Of a stretch of DNA of 64,000 nucleotides, positions 51,804 through 62,068 are shown in pieces. The stretch is from Pseudaminobacter soli (ex Zhang et al. 2022) (GTDB taxonomy: Bacteria > Pseudomonadota > Alphaproteobacteria > Rhizobiales > Rhizobiaceae): the NCBI RefSeq assembly GCF_014595955.1, contig NZ_JABVCF010000014.1, forward strand, positions 112,431 through 176,430, in the 5' to 3' direction. The position numbers and the translations under genes are program-made. Within the stretch, counting starts at the first letter, position 1; every line of letters begins with the position of its first letter. The notes under the pieces were generated by a model. That model saw nothing but the letters and a program-made list of their open reading frames with translations. It had not been told where the DNA came from and made no database searches.

Positions 51804-51988
51804 AGCCGCGTCGCGTTACAAAGGCGACCACCTCTGGCGCGTCTGAATCCTTCGTGGCAGCGGCAGGAACGCTCGAGAGAAACTCGTTGCTCGACCGCAT
51901 AGCACGGTCTCCATGGGCGCGAGTGGACTCAGGTTAGGTCAGACACAGTGACCTAGCCTCGCCGCAAGCCAACATGGTTGGGAAGGCC

Positions 51989-52849
51989 TCACTGCACAAG
52001 GGCCCGGATGAACGATCGGCATTCCACCGCACCCGCAGCGAACCGCTGAGCCCTGCTTCGGCTCTCCTGATCCGGCAAACGCTCGCCGAAATCGAGATAA
52101 CAATCCAGCAGCAACTCGCACAAAGGTCCCGGGCGTTCCAGAACATTCGGTGGGAGGCCATCCTTGAGTAGGGGCGACGGGCCGAACGGCTTGGCGGCAA
52201 GACCTGAGGCTCGCTCACGCGCTTGCTGCGCCAGATCCTGCTGCCGGGATACCTCAGGTCCGGACTCCTTCCCGGCAGTCGCGTCCAGGTGCTCGGCCAG
52301 CCGTTGTTCAAGCTCCGACAGTTCCGGAGGGTTGGCGGCCGGCTTCGCCGCACGCCGATGGTGGAAAGCCTGTCTTCGTTCCCGCCGCAGCGTGGCCAAA
52401 TGGCCCAGTTCCTCGCGCGCCATGCGCTCGGCGGCCTCGCGGAGTTTGTCCTGGTCCGTCTGCGCGGCAACATAGGTCCAGAATAGAAAGGCGCGCTCCT
52501 CGTTGCGTACGGCCATGGCAAAAGCCCGATAGGCGCTGAGCAGTTCGGGCGCGATGCTTCCCGCTCCCTCGTCGTCGAACGTGTCGGCCGGCTCCCACCG
52601 CAGGTTCGAAAGGTCGGGCTGCTTGCCGCTGACCCGCTCGGACCAGTGCACGACATTCCCGAGGTGCTGGCTTTCCTCGCCAACCAGCCGCTCGAAGACC
52701 GCCACCATGTCCGGTCTGTTCTCCTGACGCATGTGAGCAGCTAGCTTCGAATAGCCGTCGATCGCCTCCTGTTCCATTGCGAAGGCGATGGCGAGCAACT
52801 CGTCCATCGATGTCACAGCCGCAAAAGGTTCCGACTTCAAGAGCGACAT
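51989..52849 (-). CDS. Ferritin-like di-iron protein (rubrerythrin-type)
   Basis: Start at 52849 (MSLLKSEPFAAVTSMDELL). The N-terminal half has two di-iron helix pairs, AMEQEAIDGYS with VGEESQHLGNV, and VRNEERAFLFW with AREELGHLATLR, giving Glu and ExxH ligands. The C-terminal part is a Gln/Glu-rich linker and tail of unknown role. It may handle Fe or oxidative species, and is divergent from nosR across an NnrR-type palindrome, suggesting denitrification-linked expression. Confidence 0.8.
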   Translation of the reverse strand: MSLLKSEPFAAVTSMDELLAIAFAMEQEAIDGYSKLAAHMRQENRPDMVAVFERLVGEESQHLGNVVHWSERVSGKQPDLSNLRWEPADTFDDEGAGSIAPELLSAYRAFAMAVRNEERAFLFWTYVAAQTDQDKLREAAERMAREELGHLATLRRERRQAFHHRRAAKPAANPPELSELEQRLAEHLDATAGKESGPEVSRQQDLAQQARERASGLAAKPFGPSPLLKDGLPPNVLERPGPLCELLLDCYLDFGERLPDQESRSRAQRFAAGAVECRSFIRALVQ

Positions 52850-52898
52850 CTCTGGATCCTCCGAGCCGCACATTAGCCATATCAGAAATCAGGTCTGT

Positions 52899-52912
52899 TT
52901 GCGCTAGCGCAA
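52899..52912. promoter_or_regulatory. NnrR/FNR-type palindrome TTGCG-CTAG-CGCAA
   Basis: A perfect palindrome with TTGCG half sites, the form bound by NnrR/Dnr-type regulators in alphaproteobacteria. It is centred about 76 bases before nosR and 57 before the ferritin-like gene. Confidence 0.65.
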
Positions 52913-52981
52913 GTAAGCTCAAGTTGAACTAGGCTAGATGCGCGATGGCTTTCTCGACTCGGTGCCGGGAAGCCGGTCCGC

Positions 52982-55333
52982 ATGATGAAGGGGAAGTGCG
53001 TTTTGAGCATAGCCCGCCACACCAGAACCGCCGTCCATCTGGGCCATCCGATCCTCCACTGCGTGACGATCGTCTTGGTGGCGATCGCCTTACAATCGTT
53101 CACCTTCCCCGCCCTGGCAGCTGGCCGCCTCACAGAATTTCTACAGCACACCCAGCCATCCGGACTGTTCGAAGGCGCCGACCGCTTCGGTGACATTGAG
53201 GGCGATCCCCCTATCGCGCCCGTCTACCGTGCTGACGAACTGGTCGGCTACGTCTATCTCAACTCTGACTTCACCAGTGCCGTCGGCTATTCCGGAAAAC
53301 CCATCCATATCCTGGTCGGCATCGACCCGAAGGGCATCCTCCGCGGCCTGAAGCTGATGCAGCATCACGAGCCGATCGTGCTGATCGGCATACCGGAAAA
53401 GAAGGTCGTTGCGGCACTGAACGCCTTCATCGGGAAAGATCTCGGACAGGTTGCCGCCGGAGCGGCGCGACCGCCGCAAGTGGACATCGTCAGCGGCGCC
53501 ACGGTCACCGTCCTGGTGATGGGCGATAGCGTGGTGCGATCCGCCGTCCGGCTGATCCGCAGCAACCGACTAGGGGCGGCACCGGGAGAGACGCAGCAGC
53601 CAACGGCGACTGAGACCAGAGAACTCGACGCTTCGAAGAGCGAGGTGCGCGACTGGCAGAGCCTGATCGGCGACGGCTCGGTGCGTAGTCTGCGGCTGAC
53701 CGTCGGCGAGGTAAGCGAGGCATTCCGGCAGGCCGGCCAGACGAAAGCTGCGGAACGGCCGGAGAGCCCGAACCCGCAGGACGAGTTCATCGAGCTCTAC
53801 ATCGCGCCTGTAAGCGTGCCGACCATCGGCCGCAGCCTGCTCGGAGATGCGCAGTACGAAAGGCTGCGGGGACAACTGAAGCCCGGCCAGCAGGCCATCG
53901 TGGTGGCGGGCGACGGCGCCTATTCTTTCAAGGGCTCCGGCTATGTGCGGGGCGGCATTTTCGACCGTATCGAACTCCTCCAGAACGGCCAGGGAATACG
54001 CTTCCGCGATCGCAATCACACACGGCTTGGCGACCTTGCGGCCGAGGGTGCGCCGCGGCTGCGAGAGATCGCGCTGTTCGAAGTTCCCGATGAGTTCGAC
54101 TTCGACGTGACAGAGCCTTGGGAACTACAACTCCTCGTGCAGCGCAGCATCGGCGCGCGCGACAAGGCGACCCTGCCCTTCAACCTGGGCTACGCGCTCC
54201 CCGACCAGTATGTGACGGTGAAGCAGGTGCCGGCGCCGCAAGCAGCCGCCGCGCACAAGCCCGCGCCAAACGAGCAGAGCGCCCAGTCAGAAGCGCCGCT
54301 GGTCGACAACGCTGCCCAGCCGACGGCCGACGAGGAGCCGCTGTGGCAGCGCATATGGAAGATGAATACGGTGTCGATCGTCATCACCGTGGCGGGGCTG
54401 CTGGTGCTGACGGCGATCTTCTTCTTCCAGGGCTGGTTGGTGCGTCGCCCGAAGCTATTTGGCTGGGTACGGCGTGGCTATCTCCTTTTCACGCTGATCT
54501 GGCTGGGCTGGTATGCCAACGCGCAGCTCTCGGTCGTGAACGTCCTGACCTTCACCAATTCGCTGATCACCGACTTCAGCTGGGAGTTTTTCCTCTCCGC
54601 CCCGCTGATCTTCCTTCTTTGGGCAGCGGTGGCGGCCGGACTGCTGTTCTGGGGGCGCGGTCCGTTCTGCGGCTGGCTCTGCCCGTTCGGGGCCCTGCAG
54701 GAACTCACCAACAATGTAGCGCAATGGCTGAAGGTGCCACAGATCACGGTGCCCTTCGGGCTACACGAGCGCCTCTGGCCGATCAAATACATCATCTTCC
54801 TCGGCCTGTTCGGACTATCCTTCTACTCGATGGCCATGGCGGAAGTCGCCGCCGAGGTGGAGCCGTTCAAGACAGCGATCATCCTGAAGTTCATGCGCGA
54901 CTGGCCCTTCGTGGTTTTCGCGGTCGCGCTTCTGGTCGCGGGGTTGTTCATCGAGCGCTTCTACTGTCGCTATCTCTGCCCGCTGGGCGCCGCGCTCGCC
55001 ATTCCCGGACGCATCCGCATGTTCGAGTGGCTGAAGCGCTGGCCCGAATGCGGTTCGCCCTGCCAGCGCTGCGCCAAGGAATGCCCGGTGCAGTCGATCC
55101 ATCCCGAAGGGCAGATCAACGTCAACGAGTGCATCTACTGCATGCATTGCCAGGAACTCTATCACGACGACCATCGCTGCCCGCACATGATCCAGGTGCG
55201 GCTGAAGCGCGAGAAGTTCGAGGCACTGTCGTCGCCGTCCATGCGCGGCAAGGGACCCGCGGCAAAGCCTGTCATTTCCCAAAACGGCATTCCCGTCCAA
55301 CGGCCGGAGCCAGTCGCCGGTCCGTCGACATAG
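52982..55333 (+). CDS. nosR: Nitrous oxide reductase regulator/electron donor
   Basis: The 783-residue inner-membrane protein starts with a signal-like helix, carries a periplasmic FMN-binding domain with [11 protein letters not shown] (Thr for covalent FMN), and C-terminal helices with [13 protein letters not shown] and [11 protein letters not shown] motifs and a ferredoxin segment with several Cys clusters ([32 protein letters not shown]). It feeds electrons to NosZ and is needed for its activity. First gene of the nos cluster. Confidence 0.95.
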   Translation: MMKGKCVLSIARHTRTAVHLGHPILHCVTIVLVAIALQSFTFPALAAGRLTEFLQHTQPSGLFEGADRFGDIEGDPPIAPVYRADELVGYVYLNSDFTSAVGYSGKPIHILVGIDPKGILRGLKLMQHHEPIVLIGIPEKKVVAALNAFIGKDLGQVAAGAARPPQVDIVSGATVTVLVMGDSVVRSAVRLIRSNRLGAAPGETQQPTATETRELDASKSEVRDWQSLIGDGSVRSLRLTVGEVSEAFRQAGQTKAAERPESPNPQDEFIELYIAPVSVPTIGRSLLGDAQYERLRGQLKPGQQAIVVAGDGAYSFKGSGYVRGGIFDRIELLQNGQGIRFRDRNHTRLGDLAAEGAPRLREIALFEVPDEFDFDVTEPWELQLLVQRSIGARDKATLPFNLGYALPDQYVTVKQVPAPQAAAAHKPAPNEQSAQSEAPLVDNAAQPTADEEPLWQRIWKMNTVSIVITVAGLLVLTAIFFFQGWLVRRPKLFGWVRRGYLLFTLIWLGWYANAQLSVVNVLTFTNSLITDFSWEFFLSAPLIFLLWAAVAAGLLFWGRGPFCGWLCPFGALQELTNNVAQWLKVPQITVPFGLHERLWPIKYIIFLGLFGLSFYSMAMAEVAAEVEPFKTAIILKFMRDWPFVVFAVALLVAGLFIERFYCRYLCPLGAALAIPGRIRMFEWLKRWPECGSPCQRCAKECPVQSIHPEGQINVNECIYCMHCQELYHDDHRCPHMIQVRLKREKFEALSSPSMRGKGPAAKPVISQNGIPVQRPEPVAGPST

Positions 55334-55355
55334 CAAGCCAGCACAGGAGAGTCAC

Positions 55356-57275
55356 ATGTCACAGGAAGAGATGAAGAGGGGCCTGAGTAGGCGCCAGTTG
55401 CTCGGGAGCAGCGCGATTGTGGCCGCTGCTGGCGCAACGGGCGCAGGCGGTGCGTTCACGCTCGGCGGCGGTGTGGTTTCTCCGGCGGCAGCCGACGAGA
55501 AGGGCGAACAGGAATACGAGGTCAAGCCCGGCGAACTCGACGAGTACTACGTTTTCTTCTCCAGCGGCCAGACCGGCGAGGTCCGCGTCGTCGGCTGCCC
55601 GTCAATGCGCGAGATGATGCGCATCCCGGTCTTCAACCGGTGCAGCGCGACCGGCTGGGGCCAGACCAACGAAAGCCGCAAGGTGCTCACCGAAGGTCTC
55701 CTGCCGGAAACCGTCGAGTTCCTGAAGAACAGGGGCGGCATCTACGAAAACGGCGACCTGCACCATCCGCACCCCTCGCAGACCGACGGCACCTATGACG
55801 GCCGCTATCTCTACGCCAACGACAAGGCGAACACCCGGGTCTGCCGCATCCGCCTCGACGTGATGAAGTGCGACAAGATCATCCAACTGCCGAACCAGCA
55901 CACGGTGCACGGCATGCGCGTGCAGAAATATCCCAAGACCGGGTACGTCTTCTGCAACGGCGAAGACCGCGTGCCGCTGATCAACGACGGCAAGACGATG
56001 GCGGACAAGAGTACCTATCGCGCCATCTTCACCGCCGTCGACGGCGAGACGATGAAGGTGGCTTGGCAGGTCATGGTCGACGGCAATCTCGACAACGTCG
56101 ATGCCGACTACCAGGGCAAGTACTGCTTCGCCACCTGCTACAACTCCGAGGAAGGCGTGAACCTCGCCGAGATGATGGCGAACGAGCAGGACTGGATCGT
56201 CATCTTCAACCTGAAGCGGATCGAGGAAGCCGTCTCCAAGGGCGATTTCGAGGAGATCAACGGCGTGCCGGTTCTCGATGGCCGCAAGGGCTCGCCCTAC
56301 ACGCGCTACGTGCCGGTCCCGAACAGCCCGCACGGCATCAACACGGCGCCGGACGGCATCCATGTCGTCGCGAACGGCAAGCTGTCGCCGACCGTCACCG
56401 TATTCGACGTGCGCAAGTTCGATGACCTGTTCGATGACAAGATCCAGCCGCGCGACACGGTCGTTGCCGAGCCGGAACTCGGCCTCGGGCCGTTGCACAC
56501 CGCCTATGACGGCAAGGGCAACGCCTACACGACCCTGTTCATCGACAGCCAGGTCTGCAAGTGGAACATTGAAGACGCGAAACGGGCCTTTGCCGGCGAG
56601 CAGGTCGATCCCATCCGGCAGAAGCTCGACGTCCACTACCAGCCCGGCCACAACCACACCTCCATGGGCCAGACCAAGGAGGCGGATGGCAAATGGCTGA
56701 TCTCGCTCAACAAGTTCTCAAAGGATCGGTACCTCAACGTCGGACCGCTGAAGCCGGAGAACGACCAGTTGATCGACATCTCGGGCGACCAGATGGTTCT
56801 GGTGCACGACAACCCGACCTTTGCGGAGCCGCATGACGCGACCATCGTGCACCGCTCCAAGATCAACCCGGTCCACGTCTGGAACCGAGACGATCCGTTC
56901 TTCGCCGATGCGGTGAAGCAAGCCCAGGCCGACGGCATTGATCTGATGACCGCAGCGGATGTCATCCGGGACGGCAACAAGGTCCGCGTCTACATGACTT
57001 CGGCCGCGCCGGCCTTCAGCCTTGAGGATTTCTCCGTCAAGCAGGGCAACGAAGTCACGGTCTATGTGACCAACATTGACGACGTCGAGGACCTGACCCA
57101 CGGCTTCGCGATCATCAACTACGGCATCAACATGGAGGTGGCGCCGCAGGCGACCGCTTCCGTGACCTTCACTGCCAGCAAACCGGGCGTCTATTGGTAT
57201 TACTGCTCGTGGTTCTGCCATGCCATGCACATGGAGATGAAGGGCCGCATGTTCGTTGAGCCGCAGGGCGTCTGA
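55356..57275 (+). CDS. nosZ: Nitrous-oxide reductase, clade I, TAT-exported
   Basis: The 639-residue enzyme reduces N2O to N2 in the periplasm. A twin-arginine signal [12 protein letters not shown] opens it; a seven-bladed propeller with CuZ His ligands (for example [33 protein letters not shown]) follows, and the cupredoxin end holds the CuA site: H582, C617, C621, H625 and M628 in [20 protein letters not shown] signal is the clade I mark. Confidence 0.97.
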   Translation: MSQEEMKRGLSRRQLLGSSAIVAAAGATGAGGAFTLGGGVVSPAAADEKGEQEYEVKPGELDEYYVFFSSGQTGEVRVVGCPSMREMMRIPVFNRCSATGWGQTNESRKVLTEGLLPETVEFLKNRGGIYENGDLHHPHPSQTDGTYDGRYLYANDKANTRVCRIRLDVMKCDKIIQLPNQHTVHGMRVQKYPKTGYVFCNGEDRVPLINDGKTMADKSTYRAIFTAVDGETMKVAWQVMVDGNLDNVDADYQGKYCFATCYNSEEGVNLAEMMANEQDWIVIFNLKRIEEAVSKGDFEEINGVPVLDGRKGSPYTRYVPVPNSPHGINTAPDGIHVVANGKLSPTVTVFDVRKFDDLFDDKIQPRDTVVAEPELGLGPLHTAYDGKGNAYTTLFIDSQVCKWNIEDAKRAFAGEQVDPIRQKLDVHYQPGHNHTSMGQTKEADGKWLISLNKFSKDRYLNVGPLKPENDQLIDISGDQMVLVHDNPTFAEPHDATIVHRSKINPVHVWNRDDPFFADAVKQAQADGIDLMTAADVIRDGNKVRVYMTSAAPAFSLEDFSVKQGNEVTVYVTNIDDVEDLTHGFAIINYGINMEVAPQATASVTFTASKPGVYWYYCSWFCHAMHMEMKGRMFVEPQGV

Positions 57276-58654
57276 TGCATCGTCGCTGCATATCGACACT
57301 GGGGATGGCGGCCCTTGCCGCCGCCATCCTCGCCATGCCGGCCTGGGCGGCCACAATCCGCAAGCCTGCGGATGGCTCGCCGCTCCAGCCTGTGCTCGAT
57401 CAGGCGTCTCCCGGCGACGTCATCCTGCTGGCCAAGGGCGAGCATCAGGGTACGCTCACGATAGGCAAGACCCTGACGCTCGAAGGCGAGCCGGGAGCCG
57501 TGGTCGTCGGGGGCGGCAAGGGTAGCGTGATCACCGTCACGGCGCCGCGGGCGATCGTGCGTGGAGTGGAGATCAGAGGATCCGGCAAGGATCTCTACGC
57601 GATGGATTCAGGCATCTTCGTGGCGCAAACCGCGACCGGAACGCGGATCGAAGAGAACACTTTCGTCGACAATCTGGTCGGGATCTATCTGCACGGGGCC
57701 GAGGATTCGCTAGCCAAAGGCAACCGGATCGTCGGCTTGCGTGAAGGCCGAACGAGCGAGGCGGGCGACGGCATATCGGTGTGGAATGCACCCGGCGCCA
57801 GGATCGTCGACAACGACATCAGCTTCGGCCGGGACGGCATCTTTACCAAGACCAGCAAGCGAAACGTGTTCAGCGGCAACAAGCTTCGCAACGTCCGCTT
57901 CGGCATCCATTACATGTACACCAACGACAGCGAGGTCAGCGGCAACGTCTCGCACGACAACACTGTCGGCTACGCGATCATGTTCTCGAGTCGTTTGCGC
58001 ATCGTCGACAATGTCTCGGACGGAGATCGCGACCATGGGTTGCTGCTGAACTACGCCAATGGTTCGCAGATCTCTGGCAATGTGGTGCGCGGGAAGCTGC
58101 TGCCGGCCGGCAGATGGACCAGTGCCGGCCAAGCGGGCGGGTCGCATGGCGTGCCGATGGAAGGGGAAGCCTCGAACGTCGCGCGAGGATCGATGCGGCC
58201 CGGCCCGGAGAAATGCGTATTCATCTACAACGCGAACCGCAACAAGTTCACCGACAACTGGTTCGAGGGCTGCGCTATCGGCATCCATTTCACCGCCGGC
58301 TCCGAAGGCAACGCCATGACCGGCAACGCCTTCATCCGCAACCGTAACCAAGTGAAGTATGTCGGTACCCGCTATCTCGACTGGTCGGTCGCGGGTCGCG
58401 GCAACTACTGGAGCGACAATCCCGCCTTCGACCTGAACGACGATGGTATCGGCGACAATCCATACCGGCCGAACGACATCATCGACCGGGTGCTCTGGAC
58501 CTCCCCGCAGGCCAAGGTCCTGGTCAACAGCCCGGCCGTGCAGGTGATCCGCTGGGCACAGTCGCAATTCCCGGCGCTCCTGCCCGGCGGCGTGGTCGAC
58601 AGTCGCCCGCTGATGGCTCCGCCCCGCCACCAAGAACGGAATAATAATGGCTGA
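57275..58654 (+). CDS. nosD: Copper-site maturation protein NosD
   Basis: The ATG shares a base with the nosZ stop. The 459-residue periplasmic protein has a signal peptide ([25 protein letters not shown]) and a parallel beta-helix with repeated NxF/N rungs (GTRIEENTFVDNLVGIYLHG, VFSGNKLRNVRFGIHYM). NosD works with the NosFY transporter in assembling the CuZ cluster. Confidence 0.95.
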   Translation: MHRRCISTLGMAALAAAILAMPAWAATIRKPADGSPLQPVLDQASPGDVILLAKGEHQGTLTIGKTLTLEGEPGAVVVGGGKGSVITVTAPRAIVRGVEIRGSGKDLYAMDSGIFVAQTATGTRIEENTFVDNLVGIYLHGAEDSLAKGNRIVGLREGRTSEAGDGISVWNAPGARIVDNDISFGRDGIFTKTSKRNVFSGNKLRNVRFGIHYMYTNDSEVSGNVSHDNTVGYAIMFSSRLRIVDNVSDGDRDHGLLLNYANGSQISGNVVRGKLLPAGRWTSAGQAGGSHGVPMEGEASNVARGSMRPGPEKCVFIYNANRNKFTDNWFEGCAIGIHFTAGSEGNAMTGNAFIRNRNQVKYVGTRYLDWSVAGRGNYWSDNPAFDLNDDGIGDNPYRPNDIIDRVLWTSPQAKVLVNSPAVQVIRWAQSQFPALLPGGVVDSRPLMAPPRHQERNNNG

Positions 58655-59567
58655 GAGGGTCGAGGTATCCGACGTGTCGAAATCGTACGGCAAGGTACAT
58701 GCCGTGACGAACGTCTCATGCGTCTTCCGGGAAGGCGAGACGATCGCGCTTGTCGGCCACAATGGCGCGGGCAAGACGACACTGATCAAGCTGATGCTCG
58801 GTCTGATCCGGCCGACTTCCGGAACGGTTCGCGTGCTCGGCGAGGATCCCTCCGCCGGCCAGTTCGAGGCCCGGCAGAGGCTCGGCTACCTACCGGAGAA
58901 CGTATCCTTCAATATGGCGCTGACCGGCCGCGAAACGCTCGCCTTCTACGCTCGGCTGAAGCGCGTACCGCTCGATTCGATCGACGCCCTGCTGGAACGG
59001 GTCGGCCTCGGCCATGCCGCGGATCGTCGCGTCGGAACCTATTCCAAGGGCATGCGGCAAAGGCTTGGCCTGGCGCAGGCGCTCCTCGGACGCCCAAGAG
59101 TGCTCCTTCTCGATGAACCGACGACCGGGCTCGACCCGGCGCTGCGGCGAAGCTTCTACGAGATTGTCGCCGAGCTTCGCGCCGACGGCGCCACGGTGGT
59201 GCTGTCCTCGCATGCTCTGACCGAGCTCGAAGGCAAGGCCGACCGGGTGGTGATCATCAACCGCGGAGCCAAGATCGCCGACGGCACGATCGAGGAACTG
59301 CGGAGCATCGCCAATCTTCCCACACGCATCCGCGTCAGGTTGTCGGACGCTGCGGACAGTAGCGTGAACGATTGGATTGGCCGCACAGGCGCCTGGAAGC
59401 GGGTCAACGGCCACATGCTGGAGATCGACGCGGGACCCGGTGAGAAGATCTCGCTGCTGAGAAGCGCCGCATCCCCTGATGCCCCGGTGACCGACCTGGA
59501 CGTCGTTCCACCGACCCTCGATGAACTCTACGCTCACTTCCTTGGCGCGGGAGAGGCCGGGCGATGA
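58647..59567 (+). CDS. nosF: ABC transporter ATPase for NosZ maturation
   Basis: The 306-residue ATPase has Walker A GHNGAGKTTLIKL, signature YSKGMRQRLGLAQALLG and Walker B VLLLDEPTTGLDP. It pairs with NosY. The start overlaps nosD by eight bases and the stop overlaps nosY by ATGA. Confidence 0.95.
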   Translation: MAERVEVSDVSKSYGKVHAVTNVSCVFREGETIALVGHNGAGKTTLIKLMLGLIRPTSGTVRVLGEDPSAGQFEARQRLGYLPENVSFNMALTGRETLAFYARLKRVPLDSIDALLERVGLGHAADRRVGTYSKGMRQRLGLAQALLGRPRVLLLDEPTTGLDPALRRSFYEIVAELRADGATVVLSSHALTELEGKADRVVIINRGAKIADGTIEELRSIANLPTRIRVRLSDAADSSVNDWIGRTGAWKRVNGHMLEIDAGPGEKISLLRSAASPDAPVTDLDVVPPTLDELYAHFLGAGEAGR

Positions 59568-60391
59568 AGAACATCCTCATCATAGCGCGCAAGGAGATCC
59601 AGGAGGGCCTGCGCAACCGCTGGGTCCTGGCGACGACTGTACTTCTGGCCTCGCTCGCGCTGACGCTCACCTTTCTCGGCAGCGCGCCTGCGGGCAATGT
59701 CGGCGCGAGCGCGCTCGACGTTGTGATCGTCAGCCTGTCGAGCCTGACCATCTTCCTGGTCCCGCTGATTGCGCTGCTGATCTCGCATGACGCGATTGTC
59801 GGCGAGATGGAGCGCGGCACCATGCTGTTGCTGCTCAGCTATCCGATCGGGCGCTGGCAGGTGATCGGAGGCAAGTTCATCGGGCATATCGCCATTCTCG
59901 CATTCGCGACCTTGATAGGTTACGGCGCCGCTGCGGCAGCCCTGGCCGCGACAGGCGCCGTCATCGACACAGCGAGTTGGATCGCCTTCGCGTCCATGAT
60001 CCTGTCGTCAGTCCTGCTCGGCGCGGTCTTCGTCGCCATCGGCTATCTGGTCAGCGCGCTTGCCGGCGAGCGCGGCACCGCCGGAGGAATCGCCATTGGC
60101 GTCTGGCTCGTCTTCGTCCTCATCTTCGACATGGCGCTGCTGGGGCTGCTGGTCGTCGACCAGGGACGGACGATCGGCGGCGGGCTTCTGAGCGCTTTGC
60201 TGCTTGCCAATCCCACGGACGCATACCGGCTGCTGAACCTTGGCTCGGAAAGCCTCGGCGCGCTTTCCGGAATGGGCGGTGTAGCCGAGAACGCCGCTCT
60301 CGGGCCCGCGACCCTGATCTCCGCGCTATTCGTCTGGGCGTTGGTGCCGCTGGCTGCGGCTGCGCTGCTGTTTTCCAGGAGGGAACTATGA
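59564..60391 (+). CDS. nosY: ABC transporter permease for NosZ maturation
   Basis: The 275-residue protein has six predicted helices (ABC-2 type), with LIALLISHDAIVGEMERGTMLLLLSYPIGRWQ typical of NosY. It forms the membrane part of NosFY, acting with NosD and perhaps NosL on copper or sulfur supply to CuZ. Confidence 0.93.
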   Translation: MKNILIIARKEIQEGLRNRWVLATTVLLASLALTLTFLGSAPAGNVGASALDVVIVSLSSLTIFLVPLIALLISHDAIVGEMERGTMLLLLSYPIGRWQVIGGKFIGHIAILAFATLIGYGAAAAALAATGAVIDTASWIAFASMILSSVLLGAVFVAIGYLVSALAGERGTAGGIAIGVWLVFVLIFDMALLGLLVVDQGRTIGGGLLSALLLANPTDAYRLLNLGSESLGALSGMGGVAENAALGPATLISALFVWALVPLAAAALLFSRREL

Positions 60392-60939
60392 GAACCTTAT
60401 TGGCGGCCTTGGCTACGGCATTCGCGCTCGCCATCGCCGGCTGCAGCGACGAGGGGCCGGCGCAACCGCAAAAACCCTTTGCGCTGACGATGGACGCCAT
60501 CGGCCGCTATTGCGGCATGAACGTGCTGGAGCATCCAGGGCCAAAAGGGCAGATCCTTCTCGGGAAAATCCCGGAACCGATCTGGTTCTCCTCGGCCCGC
60601 GACGCGGTCGCCTTCACCATGCTGCCGGAGGAGCCGAAGAACATCGCCGCGATCTACGTCTCCGACATGGCAAAGGCGGAGAGCTGGGAGAAACCGGGGG
60701 CGGAGAATTGGGTCGAGGCGCGGCAGGCCTTCTACGTCATCGCCAGCGCCATTCGCGGAGGCATGGGCGCGCCGGAGACGGTGCCTTTCTCGACGCAGGC
60801 CGCTGCGGCAGAGTTCGCCGGAAAGAACGGCGGCCAGGTGGTAAGCTTCGCAGACATCCCGCCAGCCTACGTGCTCGGACCTGGCGAAGCTCCTGCAGAC
60901 GACGGCATGCCACCGCAGACCACTGGCTCGCTACAATAG
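60388..60939 (+). CDS. nosL: Copper-chaperone lipoprotein NosL
   Basis: The ATG at 60388 overlaps the nosY stop. The 183-residue protein has a lipoprotein signal with lipobox LAIAGC, and metal-binding residues typical of NosL (CGMNVLEHPGPKGQI; MLPEEPKNIAAIYVSDM). It delivers Cu to NosZ in the periplasm. Confidence 0.93.
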   Translation: MRTLLAALATAFALAIAGCSDEGPAQPQKPFALTMDAIGRYCGMNVLEHPGPKGQILLGKIPEPIWFSSARDAVAFTMLPEEPKNIAAIYVSDMAKAESWEKPGAENWVEARQAFYVIASAIRGGMGAPETVPFSTQAAAAEFAGKNGGQVVSFADIPPAYVLGPGEAPADDGMPPQTTGSLQ

Positions 60940-60949
60940 GAGCCGTGTC

Positions 60950-61957
60950 ATGGCCCACACCCTGAACCGCCGCCGCTTCATCTCGATCACCGCCGCTGCA
61001 GCCGGACTGGGCCTTGTTCCCTCTTCACTTCGTGCAAACCCAGAGTTCCACACAGTCACCTGGAGCGGATCCGCACTCGGCGCTTCCGCCACGATGACCG
61101 TTCACCACCATGACAGGGAACAGGCCGGACTGCTGGTGAAGCAGGCGGTTTCGGAAGTCGCCCGGCTCGAGCAGGTCTTCAGTCTGTATCGCCACGATTC
61201 AGCGCTGGCGCAACTCAATCGGACCGGCGCGCTTGCGGCGCCGCCACCGGATCTGGTCGCCGCTCTCGAGGCAGGCCGGAACGTATGGAAACTCAGCGGT
61301 GGCGCCTTCGACCCCACCGTGCAGCCGCTCTGGAAGGCTCTGGCGGAGCACTTCGCCAGCCCCGACGCCGATCCGGCTGGGCCGCCCGCAACGGATATGG
61401 AGGAGGCGCTGTCGCGTGTCGGTTTCGACAAGGTGATCTTCGATCAGAACCGCATCGCCTTCGGCCGCAACGGCATGGCGCTGACGCTCAACGGCATTGC
61501 GCAGGGCTACATCACCGACCGTGTGGTCGACGTGCTGCGCCACGGCGGCATTGAAAAGAGCATGATCGATATGGGCGAGATTCGGGCGATCGGCTCGCGA
61601 CCGGACGGCACGCCTTGGCGGGTCGGTGTCGAGGACGCAGGAAACAAGCAGGAGCTACTTGCGGTGGTCGACATCGAGGACATGGCCGTGGCGACATCGA
61701 GTGCTGACGGCTTTCGCTTCGACCGTGCCGGTCGCTTCAATCATCTCCTGGATCCCCGCACCGGACTCGGCGCGGGCCGATATCGAAGCGTGGCGGTTGT
61801 TGCGCCGGATGCGACAACCGCGGACGCGCTTTCAACCGCTTTCAGCCTCTTGCCGCCAGACGAGGTCCACACGATGGTGCTCGATCAGCCCGGACTGCGC
61901 GCCTGGCTTTCGGGGAGAGGCCAAGCGGACACCGTTCTGACGTTCGGGTCAGGATGA
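60950..61957 (+). CDS. nosX: FAD:protein FMN transferase of the nos cluster
   Basis: The 335-residue ApbE-family protein has a twin-arginine-like start (NRRRFISITAAAAGLG), then GASATMTVHHHD, LTLNGIAQGYITDRVVDVL and SSADGFRFDR. NosX flavinylates NosR in alphaproteobacteria. AGGAG precedes the start. It is the second ApbE gene of the window. Confidence 0.93.
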   Translation: MAHTLNRRRFISITAAAAGLGLVPSSLRANPEFHTVTWSGSALGASATMTVHHHDREQAGLLVKQAVSEVARLEQVFSLYRHDSALAQLNRTGALAAPPPDLVAALEAGRNVWKLSGGAFDPTVQPLWKALAEHFASPDADPAGPPATDMEEALSRVGFDKVIFDQNRIAFGRNGMALTLNGIAQGYITDRVVDVLRHGGIEKSMIDMGEIRAIGSRPDGTPWRVGVEDAGNKQELLAVVDIEDMAVATSSADGFRFDRAGRFNHLLDPRTGLGAGRYRSVAVVAPDATTADALSTAFSLLPPDEVHTMVLDQPGLRAWLSGRGQADTVLTFGSG

Positions 61958-62068
61958 GGAATCGTGCAGGCCACCCCGGCGATACCGCCAAGCGATTAAT
62001 CTAAATGGGCCGGGCACATGCCTTCGCTCCGTAGTGAGGGGCCGCGGCAGTGGACCAGAGCCTGCGCT

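Noticed and set aside
51934..52683. 249-codon minus-strand frame overlapping the ferritin-like gene
   Set aside because: Alternate frame; the other frame carries the di-iron motifs.
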